DNA of 64,000 nt from Coturnix japonica (lineage: Eukaryota > Chordata > Aves > Galliformes > Phasianidae). The notes under the pieces are model-generated. The model was not told the origin of the DNA. It made no database searches and worked only from the letters and a program-made list of their open reading frames with translations. The translations under genes and the position numbers were made by a program. The stretch spans positions 49,295,452 through 49,359,451 of the forward strand of contig NC_029520.1 in assembly GCF_001577835.2 (NCBI RefSeq), in the 5' to 3' direction. Of this stretch, positions 51,401 to 64,000 are shown one piece after another (position 1 is the stretch's first letter; each line of letters opens with the position of its first letter).

Positions 51401-54400
51401 GAGCTGGCTCTTCCAGACCACCTCTGCTATTCCAACACACTCTGGCCATGCCTGTGCTCCAAGCGGCTCTGGAAGCTGTCTCAAACACAGCCCCTGCTCT
51501 TTACCATGACTACAGCTCTAGACAATTTATCTGTAACTCTCTAGAGGGATTTAATCTGTTTCTATGCAAATTCCTCACCTAAAAAAAAAAAAAAAAGAAA
51601 ATAGAAATAATAATAATAGCCACTCTGTGGTGTTTTCCTCACTGCTGCTGAATAGGTTCCACGCTGACCTACGTGTTTGTTTAGCCAACACAGCTCTGCA
51701 ATTCTTTCCCCCCAAGATCTAACACAGCTCTCAGTGACTCACCTCAACAAAAAGGAAAGATCGAAAGATGAAGCTCACCTTTAGGTTTCTAACAAAAACA
51801 CGTCGGCTTTTCTTTAAAGTACCACATTCAAAATTAGTTCATAGGTGCTACACCAAAATAGATTTAAGCACAGCTTCCACCAATAGATCACTAAAACATA
51901 AGTGTGAATGGGGATTCATCATCTGATGAGGTATTTTCCCTGCAGGGATCTCATTTAATCTCAGTGATACTCAACAGCTTTCATCTACTATTTGAAAGAA
52001 AATATAAAAATCACTGCTTGTAAAACGTGCAGCTGTCACAAAATCTGAGGGCGCTGAGAAAATAGATGAATTCTTCAGAATTCCACAGCACTTCCTAACA
52101 CTGCCTTCATGTTAATAGCAAAGGTCATGCAGCTAGGAGTAACGAACATAGGGCACACAAGACACAGTTGTACATACATGAATTAACACTGGAAACAACA
52201 TAGATAACAGTGGGCAAATCACAAAACCTGAGCTCTAGCTACTCTTGCAGCCTACGAGGTGGGTATGTATGCAAAGTAGTACCAAGCACGGGAAGGTAAA
52301 GGGAGATAGATTTACATAAGGACTGAGGCCAAAATCTGAAGGTATTTGGTGCTCAGTTACCTTTGAAGATGTTGGCCTACCTGATTTAACAACAGCTACA
52401 GAGGAATCTGCGACAGGAACAGATCTGATCCCTCTCCCAGCATGGCCTACTCCTCTGCCTTTAATGCTCCAGGAGCACACTCAGCCCCATGCACCAACAC
52501 TTCCTTTTATACCAACACCACGTCTCCAACACCTTTCATCCTCTGGTCTCATTATCCTTAGCAAGTATGTTTTTCAAATCAAGCCAGAGCCTCAAGTTCA
52601 TTAAAACCAGCAAGACAGACTCCTCATTCAATTAGCTGCCCCAGAAAATGTAGCCTTTGTCTATTCAGTGCTCAAACTGTTCTTCTGTATGAAGTTCTAC
52701 AGTAAGTGTTAGCTTCTCTCTTCTGGGGCAAGACACCTATCTTAATCTGTGGCTGCTAAAACAGTTAATGCATTGACATGCCTACAGAAACACCTAATAA
52801 TGCACCAGCAGTAACGGCAATGAGTTATTATTTATGTGTAAAATGATATACACGTGTACCTATACGCACCTACACACATTTCTATATATAAAGTCATACC
52901 AGCAGGAATGACAGCTTTTCTCAGTGCACAGAGCACGCTCCCAGGGCAGTTATTCTTGATGCCCTGAGGTCAACACTTTTCTTGTGGGAAATCAACAGTG
53001 CCACTGCAGATTTGTCAGCACTTTGCCAGGAAGTGAAGCCTTTTGGGGAGCTCTCCTTGTCCCTCTGCTCCCCCCACCACAATGCAGCATCCACTGGTGG
53101 CATCCAAACCTTTCGCCAGAGGAAAAGCGAAACTTTTGGTAACAACTCATTAATAGAAAAGGTAATCAATGAATTTAGATGTGGGTTGGAAGAAAGTGGA
53201 AACAAAAGAAGGTGATGGAAATCCAGGAGTACATATTTATTTAGACATTATTTTCCTGTTACTCCAAATTACTATTTTTCCTATTACTCCAAACAAGTTT
53301 GCTACACTTAACATGACTTCTGAACCATTTTTGTTTAGCATGTTGGGTTTTGGGGTTGTTTTTCTTTTGCTTTGTCCTGCTGTGGGGTTTTTTTTTAAAC
53401 ATCAAAAGTATTTTAGAACCTCTCCTTTATTTGTATTTCTTGCTTTACATATTGTTTTTGCTTTCTTAAGGAAATTGGCAGCAAAAATGCTCTTCTAAAA
53501 CCAAGTCACAAACACTGAGCAGTGTTGCCATTTCAAACACCAGACTCAGCTGAAAGTGCTGTGTGGCAAGGCTGTGCTGTTTCAGCTGCTGGAGCCCTCA
53601 GAAAGGGCAAAAAAGTGCTGAATAAAAACAAAATATAAGTCATGAATCAACAAAATTCTGGGGTTTGTTGCAACTACCCATCCTTCAAAGCAGTCCAAAA
53701 TACAGGACGCGCTACTCCTTGAAAATACCAGCAGCCTGTGTTACCACCTCCACTCAGTCATCCCAGCTTATGCGGTCTCCTCTGCTGTAATTAGCACTTC
53801 CCTGTGCCTAACACTGATATTCCAAAGCAAGTTTTCCAGTTTTGCAGTTAATGAGCTAAATCACCAGTGGGAAAGTCAAAGGACAGCCCAAAAGGAGCTC
53901 AGGCATGCAACTAGCCTGGATTTTAGTGAAGATTTGACCTTGGTAACCTTCTCAAGCTTACAAAGAGCAACGCAGTGGTGAAATCAGCAACCCTGAGGCC
54001 TGGTGCAGAGCCTGTGGAGTCACTGCCCCTCCTGGGCACAGCCTGATATCTGAAATAAACTGCAGCACTTCCACTGATACAAGATACGCACACATGCATG
54101 AGGAAAGTATGAAATGGTACCTACATCTCTGCAAACTGAGCTTCACTCGTGAATTATTTTCCTAATGGGATAAAAATAGCATTTAAAAAAATATTGATTT
54201 TCTTAAGAGGAGCAGATTCTGATCTAAAAAGTCTCAGCATCCAAAACCTGCCAGCACAGCACAGGTGGGCAGCTGATCTGAGCTGAGATAGTTCCAGTCA
54301 GTTTTTCAACATTTCTTCCTTGTGATGTGGGAAAGTCAACCAGCAGCAACAGCTCCCTCATTCCCAGTAACCTGGCCAACCCCCTGCCCCCCCCCAGTGA

Positions 54401-55537
54401 ACAGACATCTTGTAAAGGAGACATTTTGATGACTACTTTACTCAAAAGCCAAAAGATCAAGAAGGCTCCTGCAGCCTGGACTCCTCTAGGCACAGGACAC
54501 TATCATTCACAGTAGGCTTGAAAGCAAACTCTCGTATTTTATTCTCACCTTCTCCACAATACTTACTGGGTTTGCTTCTCTTCTGACAAGAGAAAAATAA
54601 AAGAAGCAAGATGCACCTACAACACGGAATAAGAAAAAAATAACAGCAACATTTTCTTTCCTTGTTTCAGATTGTTCACAGAGTCGGTATCCGTAGGGCT
54701 TTTCATTCCAAAATTAATAGTGCACCAAAGAGTCTGGATCAGCAGAGCTTTTCTGATTCCAAGTTCTGAGACGGCCTCAGAGCACAGCTCTGCTCTCTCA
54801 TTTTTGGAATGTTTTTTGACAATTAACAGAATCAATGACCACAGAGCAATGAAGTCTGCCCAATCGATCAAGGCCTAAATGTGAAAAGAGGAGGAGAAAG
54901 GGAAGCTTCTAATGACAGGAAGGGGAGAAGAAGTGTAGATTTATTTTGGCCTTATTCGTGAGCATTTCCTCATGACTTCTGGAAGAGTATCAGGAAATAA
55001 AGATAGCAGCCAGCAGTCACCTCTGAATCTTTATTTTAAGGGAGGACTAAAATGCAGTGGTAGGAAAAAGAGGAAATGCAAATAATTTATTCAAGACAGA
55101 TGCTACCCCAATGTGCAAAGCTGGCGTAAAACCAATGTATAGAAGCCCTCTGAGAAATTCTCAGTAAATACTAAAAACATGAATTGCTAATATCCACATT
55201 TTGTTCCCAAAGCTGATAGAAAAATTACAATGTAGACTGACGCTCCTAATAATAAAGCAATCAATAAGATTCCCAAGAATGGAGTGGGGAATGAAAAGAT
55301 GGATAAACTCTCTCTTATCTTGAATCCCAAGCAACGTCAATAGATGACAGAAATGAGTCACCTTCCTAAAGCCAGGTCCATAGCTCCTTTTCTGCCCTTC
55401 CAGAAAGGCTCACCTATAATGTTGAAATAAGAAAGCAGAGGTGCCTGGAGTCATGCCTAAGGAACTAAAGCCCACCAATACCCAAGACATGGGACTGTCT
55501 CTTTACACCATTTCTCACTAAATGGTTTGCATTGGCA

Positions 55538-55650
55538 GGGCCTCCGAGTCCATCTGGCTTAGCCCCTGCTCCAGCAGGACCACCCAGAGCAGGGTACCCA
55601 CATCCATGTCTGGGCATCTTCAGAATCAGACCTCAAAGAAGGACTCCTTC
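55538..55650 (-). mobile_element. CR1 LINE fragment, reverse orientation
   Basis: Plus strand GCCCCTGCTCCAGCAGGACC then ACCCAGAGCAGGGTACCCAC matches the complement of a CR1 internal 3' region. Diverged and short. Confidence 0.65.
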
Positions 55651-55724
55651 CACTGACTCCTCAGCACAGGTACATGCATTGCTACCAGCCAACATCTCTC
55701 CCTGCTATGACCATTTCTGCTTAC

Positions 55725-56001
55725 GAGGGTGGACAGTAATAGGACAAGGGGGAATGGTTTTAAATTAAAACAGGTTTAGCTTAGAGATTAGGAGAAAGCT
55801 TTTCACACAGAGGGTGGTGGCACACTGGAACAGGTTGCCCAGGGAGGCTGTGGATGCCCATTCCTGGAGGCAATCAAGGCCAGCATGGATGTGGCTCTGG
55901 GCAGTCTGGTCTGCTTGTTGGCAGCCCTGCATATGGTTGGGGGGTTGAAACTGGATGATCATTATGGTCCTTTTCAACCCAGGTCATTCTATGATTCTGT
56001 G
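55725..56001 (+). mobile_element. CR1 LINE 3' fragment
   Basis: GGACAGTAATAGGACAAGGG through AGGTTGCCCAGGGAGGCTG to CATTCTATGATTCTGTGA. About 277 bases, the same subtype and start as the copy at 35208. Confidence 0.92.
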
Positions 56002-56037
56002 ATTTCCCAGCCCCCTACCAAGTAGGGACACCCCACA

Positions 56038-56190
56038 GATGCCCCGTCCATGGAGGTATTCAAGGCAAGGTTGGATATAGCCCTGGGCAACCTGGTCTAG
56101 TATTAGATATGGAGGTTGGCGGCCCTGCTTGTAGCAGGGAGTTGAAGCTTCATGATCTTTGAGATTCCTTCCAACCGGGGCCATTCTATG
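56038..56190 (+). mobile_element. CR1 LINE 3' fragment, second in tandem
   Basis: GATGCCCCGTCCATGGAGGT through CAACCTGGTCTAGTATTAG to CGGGGCCATTCTATGA. A different CR1 subtype from its neighbour 36 bases upstream (GTTGGCGGCCCTGCTTGTAG block), so a separate insertion. Confidence 0.9.
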
Positions 56191-58550
56191 AATAAAAAGT
56201 CACAGCCCCTTCCTCTTAGCACAGCCTTAGCACAGCTCTCTGCAGCACGGCCCCAGTGCCACCTTGCCAATATATCTGCACTTGGGAAAATGAAGAGGTA
56301 TCAGGAGGCAAGTAGCAAGGGATCAGCCATCTCTCCCTGCCTATCTGACACCATAATGTGCCGCCAATAGCCACAGCCATGCTGTGATTTAGGACAGAAG
56401 CTATTCAGGGCTGTCACCAACAGCAGTCTGACCTGGCTGCCCTTTAGGTAGCTGACAAATCCCAGTTAGCTGTCCTATACCTCTCAAATAGCTGCGTATT
56501 GTCACCAACTAACTGCAAGGGTAGAGGAGAAGGGAAGAACAGACCCAACAGAAGGCTGCCCTTGTGCTCTGTGCTATGCACAGGAATAACAGCCAAACAA
56601 TAACCACCAGCTGGTATCTGGAAGGCACTTAAAGCATAAGGAACATGCTCACCTGGCTTAGAAGAAATACTGCTGTTCCATCAGGACTCTGGATTCCTAG
56701 CAAACAAAGCTGTACTGACAAATCTATACACATGGGTCATTACAAAGAATGACTAAAATGGACTTTTAACAGAAATATTTAAGATACAGGAAAACACAAC
56801 CCCTCCCAATGCAAAAGTAACCAAGCACATAGCACGCACATGATGTCAGCTTCAATAATAAATCTAACTTGCTAATATATTCAACACCATACTTGGTTCT
56901 CACACACTTCTGAATTACTCCAGCGCTATTTCTAAACAAATCGTTTCAGTGAAAAGAATATCAATATATCAAAACTAATTAAAACAAGTGAGCTTCCTCT
57001 TTTGTAAAGCAATCATTCAAAGTACCAAAAACGTTTCCCCCACTTCCAAATGACAAATATCAGCTGGATTTAAAACAAAAGTAACTGAAAAACCCAAATG
57101 AGCAGAGTTTGACTCGAGGAAAAACATTAAATATTTTCAAGCAGAGGAACTGAAAAACTTATTCTTAAGGAAAAAACAAGCACGCACACCTGCTGTTCTA
57201 TCAATCTAAGCAGGAAACCATTTCACTGCTGCATCGTAAGTAGAAGAAAAGTGCTTATTAAAACATTAATCACAGTCCATTATATTCTGACTCCATGCCA
57301 GAAGTTCCCATTACATCACTGAAAATATCTATTAACCAAAACCTGATTCTGACAAGTTACAGAAGTGTAGTGTTTAGGATTTAGTAATGTAAAAGTCAGT
57401 TTTAAAAGAACAGTTACACAATTGATTTTGCAGTGGCAAGCATGTATAATTAATTGTTTTTGTGACATTTATTACTGCAACGGAGTTGATTTAACTGGTG
57501 TTTCTACTGTAAAATTATTCAAAAATTATTTCAAACTTCATCTACTTTTATTAAACACATTTATTGTGAAAGTATTAAATACCCGGGGCTGGCTAAACAA
57601 TTTTAAAATGTGCTGGATACACCAGTACATGTAAAACTGTATTGTCTTGTGTAAATACGGGCCTTGTTTAGAACTACGTCTCACAGGAAATTATGCCAAA
57701 TGAAAACCATCTCCCCTTCTCCTCTCCCTCTGGAAAGGATTTATGTTTTTACATTTAATACCAGTTAGGTAAAGAAACGAAAATGTGGTGGCGTTACCTT
57801 CAAGCCTGAGCAATAGTTCATCTGTGAAGGATGATTATGTTCAAACCGCTGTTTCATTATTAGAAACATGGCCTAACTTGAACGCCTTAGTTTTGAAGAA
57901 TGAGAAGTGAACAACTCAGCTCTTTCTGGAAGCCTGACACTGCACGATTTGTTTACCTAGAACAGATCTCAACTCACTATGACCAAAGCTTCAAAAAACA
58001 AAATGATGAAAATCAGCTCCTAAATGTGTATATATAAACTCCAGCCAACCAACTTAATTGCAGGTACTTTCCTCAACTCACTGTAAGCAGCCCCACACAC
58101 ACACACAAAAAGCCACAGAGCATGACCCTAACCCTAGAGAGAAAAAGAAAAGGCTCATTTGCAAAAATGCTGAGTTAACAAGTGCTTCTGTAGCTGTCTG
58201 TTTAGTACGGCCAGTATTCAGATGATTGCTGTGTGCTCAGGGCTCAAGGCAAACCCTCCCTGGCCATACAATGGAGTCTAACTGGTCAAAGCACTTCAGT
58301 TTTCCTCTCCTTTCTTTTTAACAAGTGCCATAAGCACCACGACTCACGTAGCCTGACTTCCAGCAGTCTGCTCCCATGGGTGCTTGCAGGCTCTGACTGA
58401 AGCTGTTCTTCAGCAGGCAGGACATTTATGGAGTGCCTCATTCCTATGCAACTTCTAGGATGTCCAGTAAGTTCTAAACTCACCATGCAGCCTCTTCATC
58501 AGCAGATACACTTTTAGTCGCCCCCCAGATCCAACATGTAGATCCAACAT

Positions 58551-58748
58551 TAGGACCAGAGGGAATGGTTTTAGGACTAGAGGGAATGGTTTCAAGCTAT
58601 GGCAGGGGAGATTCAAGCTGGACATTAGGAAGTATTACTTCTCAGAAAGGTCAGGCACTGGAATGGACTGTGCAGGGAGGTGGTGGAGTCACCGACCCTG
58701 GGGGTGTTCAAGTAACGACTGGATGTTGTGTTGAGGGACATGGTTTAC
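58551..58748 (+). mobile_element. CR1 LINE fragment with internal duplication
   Basis: AGAGGGAATGGTTT, then GAAGTATTACTTCTCAGAAA, then GGTGGTGGAGTCACCGACCC and GGGACATGGTTTA, a CR1 subtype that ends without the usual tail here. A 21-base unit at 58552-58572 is repeated at 58573-58593 with two changes. Confidence 0.85.
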
Positions 58749-61389
58749 TTGAAATGCTGCTTGAATCTCAACACATCTCCCTCATGTTTCTCTCTGCCAC
58801 TTCAGGAAACTTGTAATTAATCAATATTTTTTAGCCATTTGACACTTGAGCAAACGTTTTTGTTTGGAATACCGCATTACCACTACGTTCATCAGCCTTA
58901 GAGTCAAGAAAATGCATTATTTCTGCCTTTAGTTTCTTCTTTTGGGGGTCTGTTTTTCAGCCTTTCTTAGTAATTTTCACTACATACTACCCATTCTTCT
59001 TGAAACAGTAGTGTTGAAGGGTCTAGGAAGACTCACTCTTCTGTTTTTCAGACATCCTTCTTGCATTTTTACTCAGTGGATTTTTATAATTAACTTAGAG
59101 GGCAAATTCAAAACAGGACACTCCTCACCTTTGTGCTTCAACTACAACTGAGACTAAATAATCCATTTAGAAGATCAGTCTATTCAAACAGGCCCTTCAG
59201 AAAGCCATAGTAGTGTTTGCTGAGGCTCCCCCAGAACAACTCCTTGTCATGACATGCCTCTATCATTACTTATGATGGAGTGCAAAGCAAGAGTGATTCT
59301 CAGATGTCGATCAAGCAGGGTGGTTCTTTCCTCATTCATGAGCAAGCTATTGAGCCTTGCCCTCCCATACTCTCTGTCCATCATCCAAATGACTTTGCTC
59401 TTCTTGCTCCTTAGCACTGAGGTATCCCTTTTGCAGTTTATCACTGGTCTTCAAGAAAGCATTCTGTGGCTGTGTACTGGAAAGAGCTACAAAAGCTGAG
59501 GGCACAGAGGCTCTCCTGCTGCAGGAAAGAACACTCTTGCCCATACAAAACAATATTTTTCTTGTGGTAACCTGCAATTCCCAATCCATTTGGCTTAGGA
59601 GTCAGAGGAAAGACTTAAAAAGGCAACACAATGGAGTGCAGGAGATACAAGGGAGGAAAAATAAAGTGAAGATAAACACTGAGCACAAAAAATACTGACC
59701 TCAAACTTACCACAGTTTCAGAGATGCAATGAAAGAGCTAAAAATAACTTCCACAAAAAAATATACATTTCTAAGCAGATGGAGAATGAGTAAAGAGTGA
59801 ATTCTGTGGACATCTAAGACACTGGAGAACCATGCATAGAAAGTGATAACAATGTACGGGATGAAGGGAAGGATGAAAGCAGCAAAGGGCTTTCATATAA
59901 GAGCTAGTACAGATCACAGACCACCAGGTATGTAAAGATGCTGGTAGTAAAAATGCTTTGATTTGGTGAAGCACAAAAGAGTGCAGAAAACAGTGCATTT
60001 GGCCCACACATCTTCAGGATGCCTCCTGTCACATCACAATCCATCATCAGACAGTTTGGCCTTACTTAGCAGCATTGCCACTACACCTGCAGGGTGGGTT
60101 CAGGGTTTACCTCCTACCAATTAGCATCAAAAAAAAAGCAATGCTACCATCCTGATTTTTGAAGCAATTTTAAATATTTCCTGGGTAACTGTAGTACAGT
60201 TTGCCAGACAGTTAGTTCTTCGTTCCATATGTTAAGGCTCTGATTCATTATTTTTTTATACTACATGTATTTTAATAAACAGCATGGTTTAGTGTTCTGC
60301 AAGCCCACACTACAAAAAGACTATTCTGGAATAAATGGTATAATTACATTTCCTACAGCGACCTTGTAATCTCTCGAGTATTTATTCTAGACTAAACAGC
60401 CTTACTCAGCTGCCCTGTGTCTGATTGTCGATGAAAGAAGCTTGTTTGACAACTGCTTCGAGCAGAAACATATTTTTTCCATGATTGCATGAAAAAAGTG
60501 AAAAAACATTACCAGACCAGTATTCTGAGTACAGAGACTCGTGTTAGATCGATGAGTTAATATTGAAGCCACACGCCAACAAAAACAATTACCATGGACA
60601 TTCTGCTGTCATGGCCAGCTTTGGAGGTTAATTTAGTGGTACATATACAACTACAGCCAACTTCAAATATAAGGAACAACACGGTGTATGTATGTTTCCT
60701 TCTTTGTTTCTTTATATATTTTCCATATTCTCTGCTTTTATAACCCTCCCGAGACCTTTTACAGTTACAGAACCCACACTATACCCACAGGTGGGCGGGC
60801 AGGAAGCAAAACTCTCTGTTTCATAAGCAATCCACTTCTAATATATTCAATGGCTAATGACCTTGACAGAAGAGCTCCATGCAAAACACCATGTACTACA
60901 GGGTGTCGTTTGAAATGTTCATAGACATTTTTGCCAGAAAGCTGATTTCTTAAACAGTGAGATTGCAGACTTACCATGGACTGTGCTCCTTCCCTCGGCT
61001 TCCATTTCGGTGGAGAAAAATTGGTGTTAATCTACCTCCCATATATTGAATTTGCATTGTTACAGAACCCAACTGCAAAAACCTGCAGTATGCTAAACCA
61101 GTGTAAGATAGCATCCACATCAAGCCAAATACATAGCTGACACATAGGCCTATTTCCTTGTTCCAGCCTCTCTTGAAACACAGCATATTTGACCATATTC
61201 ATTATTTGGAAAGAAAAATGTACCCACAGATGGCTAACACCATTACTCTTAAGCTTCCATTCAATTATTCATGATATAACAAACAATTTACTTGTAAAGG
61301 TTGCATGCAAAAGGAATGGTGTCAGTAAAACAATAATCACTTCCTACCTGCCAATTCTCATGCATTAAGTGTCTGACTCAAAGCACCTC

Positions 61390-61419
61390 GAAGCCAACAG
61401 AAACCTTCCTGTTGACTTC
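61390..61419. repeat. Short palindrome, possible relic of an old amniote repeat
   Basis: GAAGCCAACAG, then AAACCTTC, then CTGTTGACTTC: arms match at 10 of 11. The flank GATGAGGCCCT recalls the GGATCAGGCCC block of dispersed sauropsid repeats. Confidence 0.35.
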
Positions 61420-64000
61420 AGAAAACAGGGGATGAGGCCCTGAAACAAGTGGCACCAGGAAATCCAGACCATGTGCTTTGAGAGCCAGGAGAACTCCTGT
61501 AAGAACAAGTGCAGCACCCTCAGTGCCCCCAAAGCAAGACAAGCTCTCTTTGCTCTTACTTAGTCTTTTAATTCCGACTCCTGAGCTTGGTGAGAAATTG
61601 CATTCTGTTCAAGGAAGCGGAATGAATTTAGTGTTTGAAATGAATGGCCAAGACAGATCCAACAAGCCCTTTGTTTTTGGCTTTCCAAGAAATACCTGCA
61701 TATTCCAATCGCAAAGCGAACAGATGTGAAAAATCACCTGCTAGAACTTATAAAGCCCAGAGGTTCTGTCACCCATTCAAATCCATTCTCAGTTATTCTC
61801 CTGTCTTGAACAAAGTGAAGAAACTGACCAGCTTAGGAACAGTTTGGAGAGCATCCTTATATTGCTTCACTTGAGGGGAAAAGAAAGCACCATAGTGATT
61901 GACAGCAAAGAAGTTAAACTAGTCATCTCTAGATTAAGTGCCAGAGCTCCACATGTGTTTCAGATTACACTGCAACGCTGTACAACAAAGAAATATGCAG
62001 AAATTTTCCACTTGAAATGAAGGGTAAAAATTAAATGCTAACAAAGTTGTAACAGATATGAAATCCAGCCCACTCATCTTCACTCAGGATTTAAAATGAC
62101 GGAGATGTCGCACACCAAGGAAAAAAGGAAGGGATCCATCCAGCTGCTATTAAAAAGAACTGTGGGCTAAAACATATTCATTCTGTGTACTAAATTTACA
62201 CCAAGCTCTGATTTTCCTTCAGAACTTACCCTCAATTCTTAAAATGACAGTTTGATTCATTTTAACTTCTAAATTAATGATGAAGGTATGTTAACAGCTT
62301 GCAATAGTGTTTGCCACTGATCTTTGTTTTTGCATCACACTTCAACAAGGCACCAAATGATTTGAGAGCTCCTAGCAGTGTAGAAGAAGGTGAAAAGAAA
62401 TCAATACTTCAAAAGAAAGACCAATTTTTCCCTAAAGAAAAGCAAATATTCTTGGAGCAAACTCATTTTTACAAGCAGATATAAATACTCGGGATGCATC
62501 TCTACAGACCAAGTTAAGAAGGCAAATGCCATTTTATTTTAAGCAGAGCAGGCTTGATTTCTTTACAAGATCTGCAGAAAGGTTCCCTGTTAAGGCTGGG
62601 GATTTTGAAGTTGAGTGCTAACAGAAATCATAATTAATCATACCTGTAAATTACCTCTGTATTATGAGCATGGCATTAATAGGACTGAGGCTGTGCTAGA
62701 GTAAAAGCTATGTAAAAGTAAGAGTAAAAGCTATTGTGGATTACAAGAGAGTGTCTTTAAACTCTGAGACTCAAAATTCTTTATCCAAAGCGTTAATTGC
62801 AGAAGCAGGTTTCTCAAAATACAGTTAGTTTGTACATAGCTTGTGCATGGCACTCCCACAGCTGTAACTACTTGGTCAGACTGCTGTGCAGCAGCTCCTG
62901 CTATAACCCTATGGACCATCCAAAGAATGAATTTACATTTTTCAGGACCTCAAACAAACCATCATTTTCTGCCTTGCATTATTGTTACTCTTTAAAATCA
63001 AAACTACACAGCGAGCATATTTAAATCAGCAAAGCTCTTCACATGTTAAAGGGAACTCATTTCCATCCTCCTCCTGCTTCACCCTTTCACTACTTGGCAA
63101 GACAGATTGGTTTATTTTTCATTTCTTCTGTTTTGCAGTAAGAAAAATTCTATCCATTCCAGATCTCTAACCACACAGACAAATTCAGTGTGCTCAGCTT
63201 AAACATTAGCAAAAAAGGAAAAAGGAAAGGAGAAATAAAAAAGACCCTTTTGGCTCCTCTTAGGATACCCAGATGTCAAGTAATGGCAGCGAGTGTCCTA
63301 GCATGTCTATTCTCAGCCACACATCCTCCATCCCCAGATTGATTGCCGTCCATGACTTAAGCAGTTCAACAGATTTGGACTGATTTGAACCACAAGACAA
63401 TATTCCCCATCTTTAGACAAATGACACCAACCCAGATGGTTCTCAAAAACAACTGGAGTGGCCCATGGATGCTCTGCTCCTACTGTGGTATGCCCAAGTT
63501 AATTTCTATTAACAAAATCAATGGAAGCTCATTTGGAACAGAAAGAAATGGAGAAACATTGACTCCAAAATATGATGTTGGAAAAGAAAAACTGAATGAG
63601 CGTACTTTCAAAGAAAATGAAACTCATCTCTGAAACTACACCAGGTAAAGGAGGAGGAACTGAAATAAAATCTCAGAAGGGTGAGATCATAGTGACCAAT
63701 GTGGTATTTTTTTTTAACAAGAAAATTCAGAATTGACAAAAGATACACAAAACACATCTTGGCACTAGAACACAGAGAGCAGATCTCAAAGCAGGTGCCA
63801 ATCATGTCAGTATCTCCGCACCTGATACCAAGCTGCCCTTTGCTGATGGCTCCCTCAAGCATCTGGTAGCCTGAAGGTTTGCTCTGCCAAAGGCTTGCTG
63901 GATGGAGACCAGTAACGGGTCTGAAAAATGAAGAAGTTCCCTGTCATATTGAACTGGGAAGCCCAGAACTAGAAACAGTACTCCAAATGTGATGCTACTA

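Noticed and set aside
54617-54878. Overlapping open frames on both strands that might be an exon or old transposon
   Set aside because: No recognisable motif, no repeat ends, and neither strand resembles MNAT1.

Overview
This is ordinary euchromatic DNA from a bird, most likely a galliform such as chicken, turkey or quail. Evidence: multi-exon genes with GT-AG introns, compact introns, an avian-style CpG-rich shared promoter, and CR1 LINEs as nearly the only interspersed repeat, many ending in the typical tail ATTCTATGATTCT. The gene order SLC38A6 - TRMT5 - MNAT1 matches human 14q23. No gene was identified by database search. Every call rests on exon-by-exon translation compared with remembered vertebrate proteins.

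Layout. (1) Positions 1-27613, minus strand: fourteen coding exons of SLC38A6, a sodium-coupled amino-acid transporter family member (SNAT6). They join in frame into the first 408 residues, and the last ~58 residues lie off the left edge. (2) Positions 27614-27744: a 131-base GC-rich divergent promoter between the SLC38A6 and TRMT5 start codons. (3) Positions 27745-31560, plus strand: TRMT5, the tRNA m1G37 methyltransferase, complete in five coding exons (497 residues). (4) Positions 31561-34978: the convergent 3' ends of TRMT5 and MNAT1 with about 2.8 kb between them. (5) Positions 34979-35099, minus strand: the last coding exon of MNAT1, the assembly factor of the CDK-activating kinase and TFIIH. 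(6) Positions 35100-64000: about 29 kb with no exon that I could find, best read as the last intron of MNAT1, strewn with CR1 fragments and at least one old palindromic repeat.

The three genes are housekeeping genes and form a head-to-head pair followed by a tail-to-tail pair. They share no pathway beyond basal metabolism, tRNA maturation and transcription/cell cycle. I found no undescribed multi-gene system. The points worth a second look are local: the 21-bp palindrome and the tiny upstream ORF in the shared promoter, a five-base first coding exon, a CR1 copy directly against a TRMT5 splice acceptor, a GC-AG intron and a 67-nt intron in SLC38A6, three CTCF-like motifs, and an ancient 142-bp inverted-repeat element.
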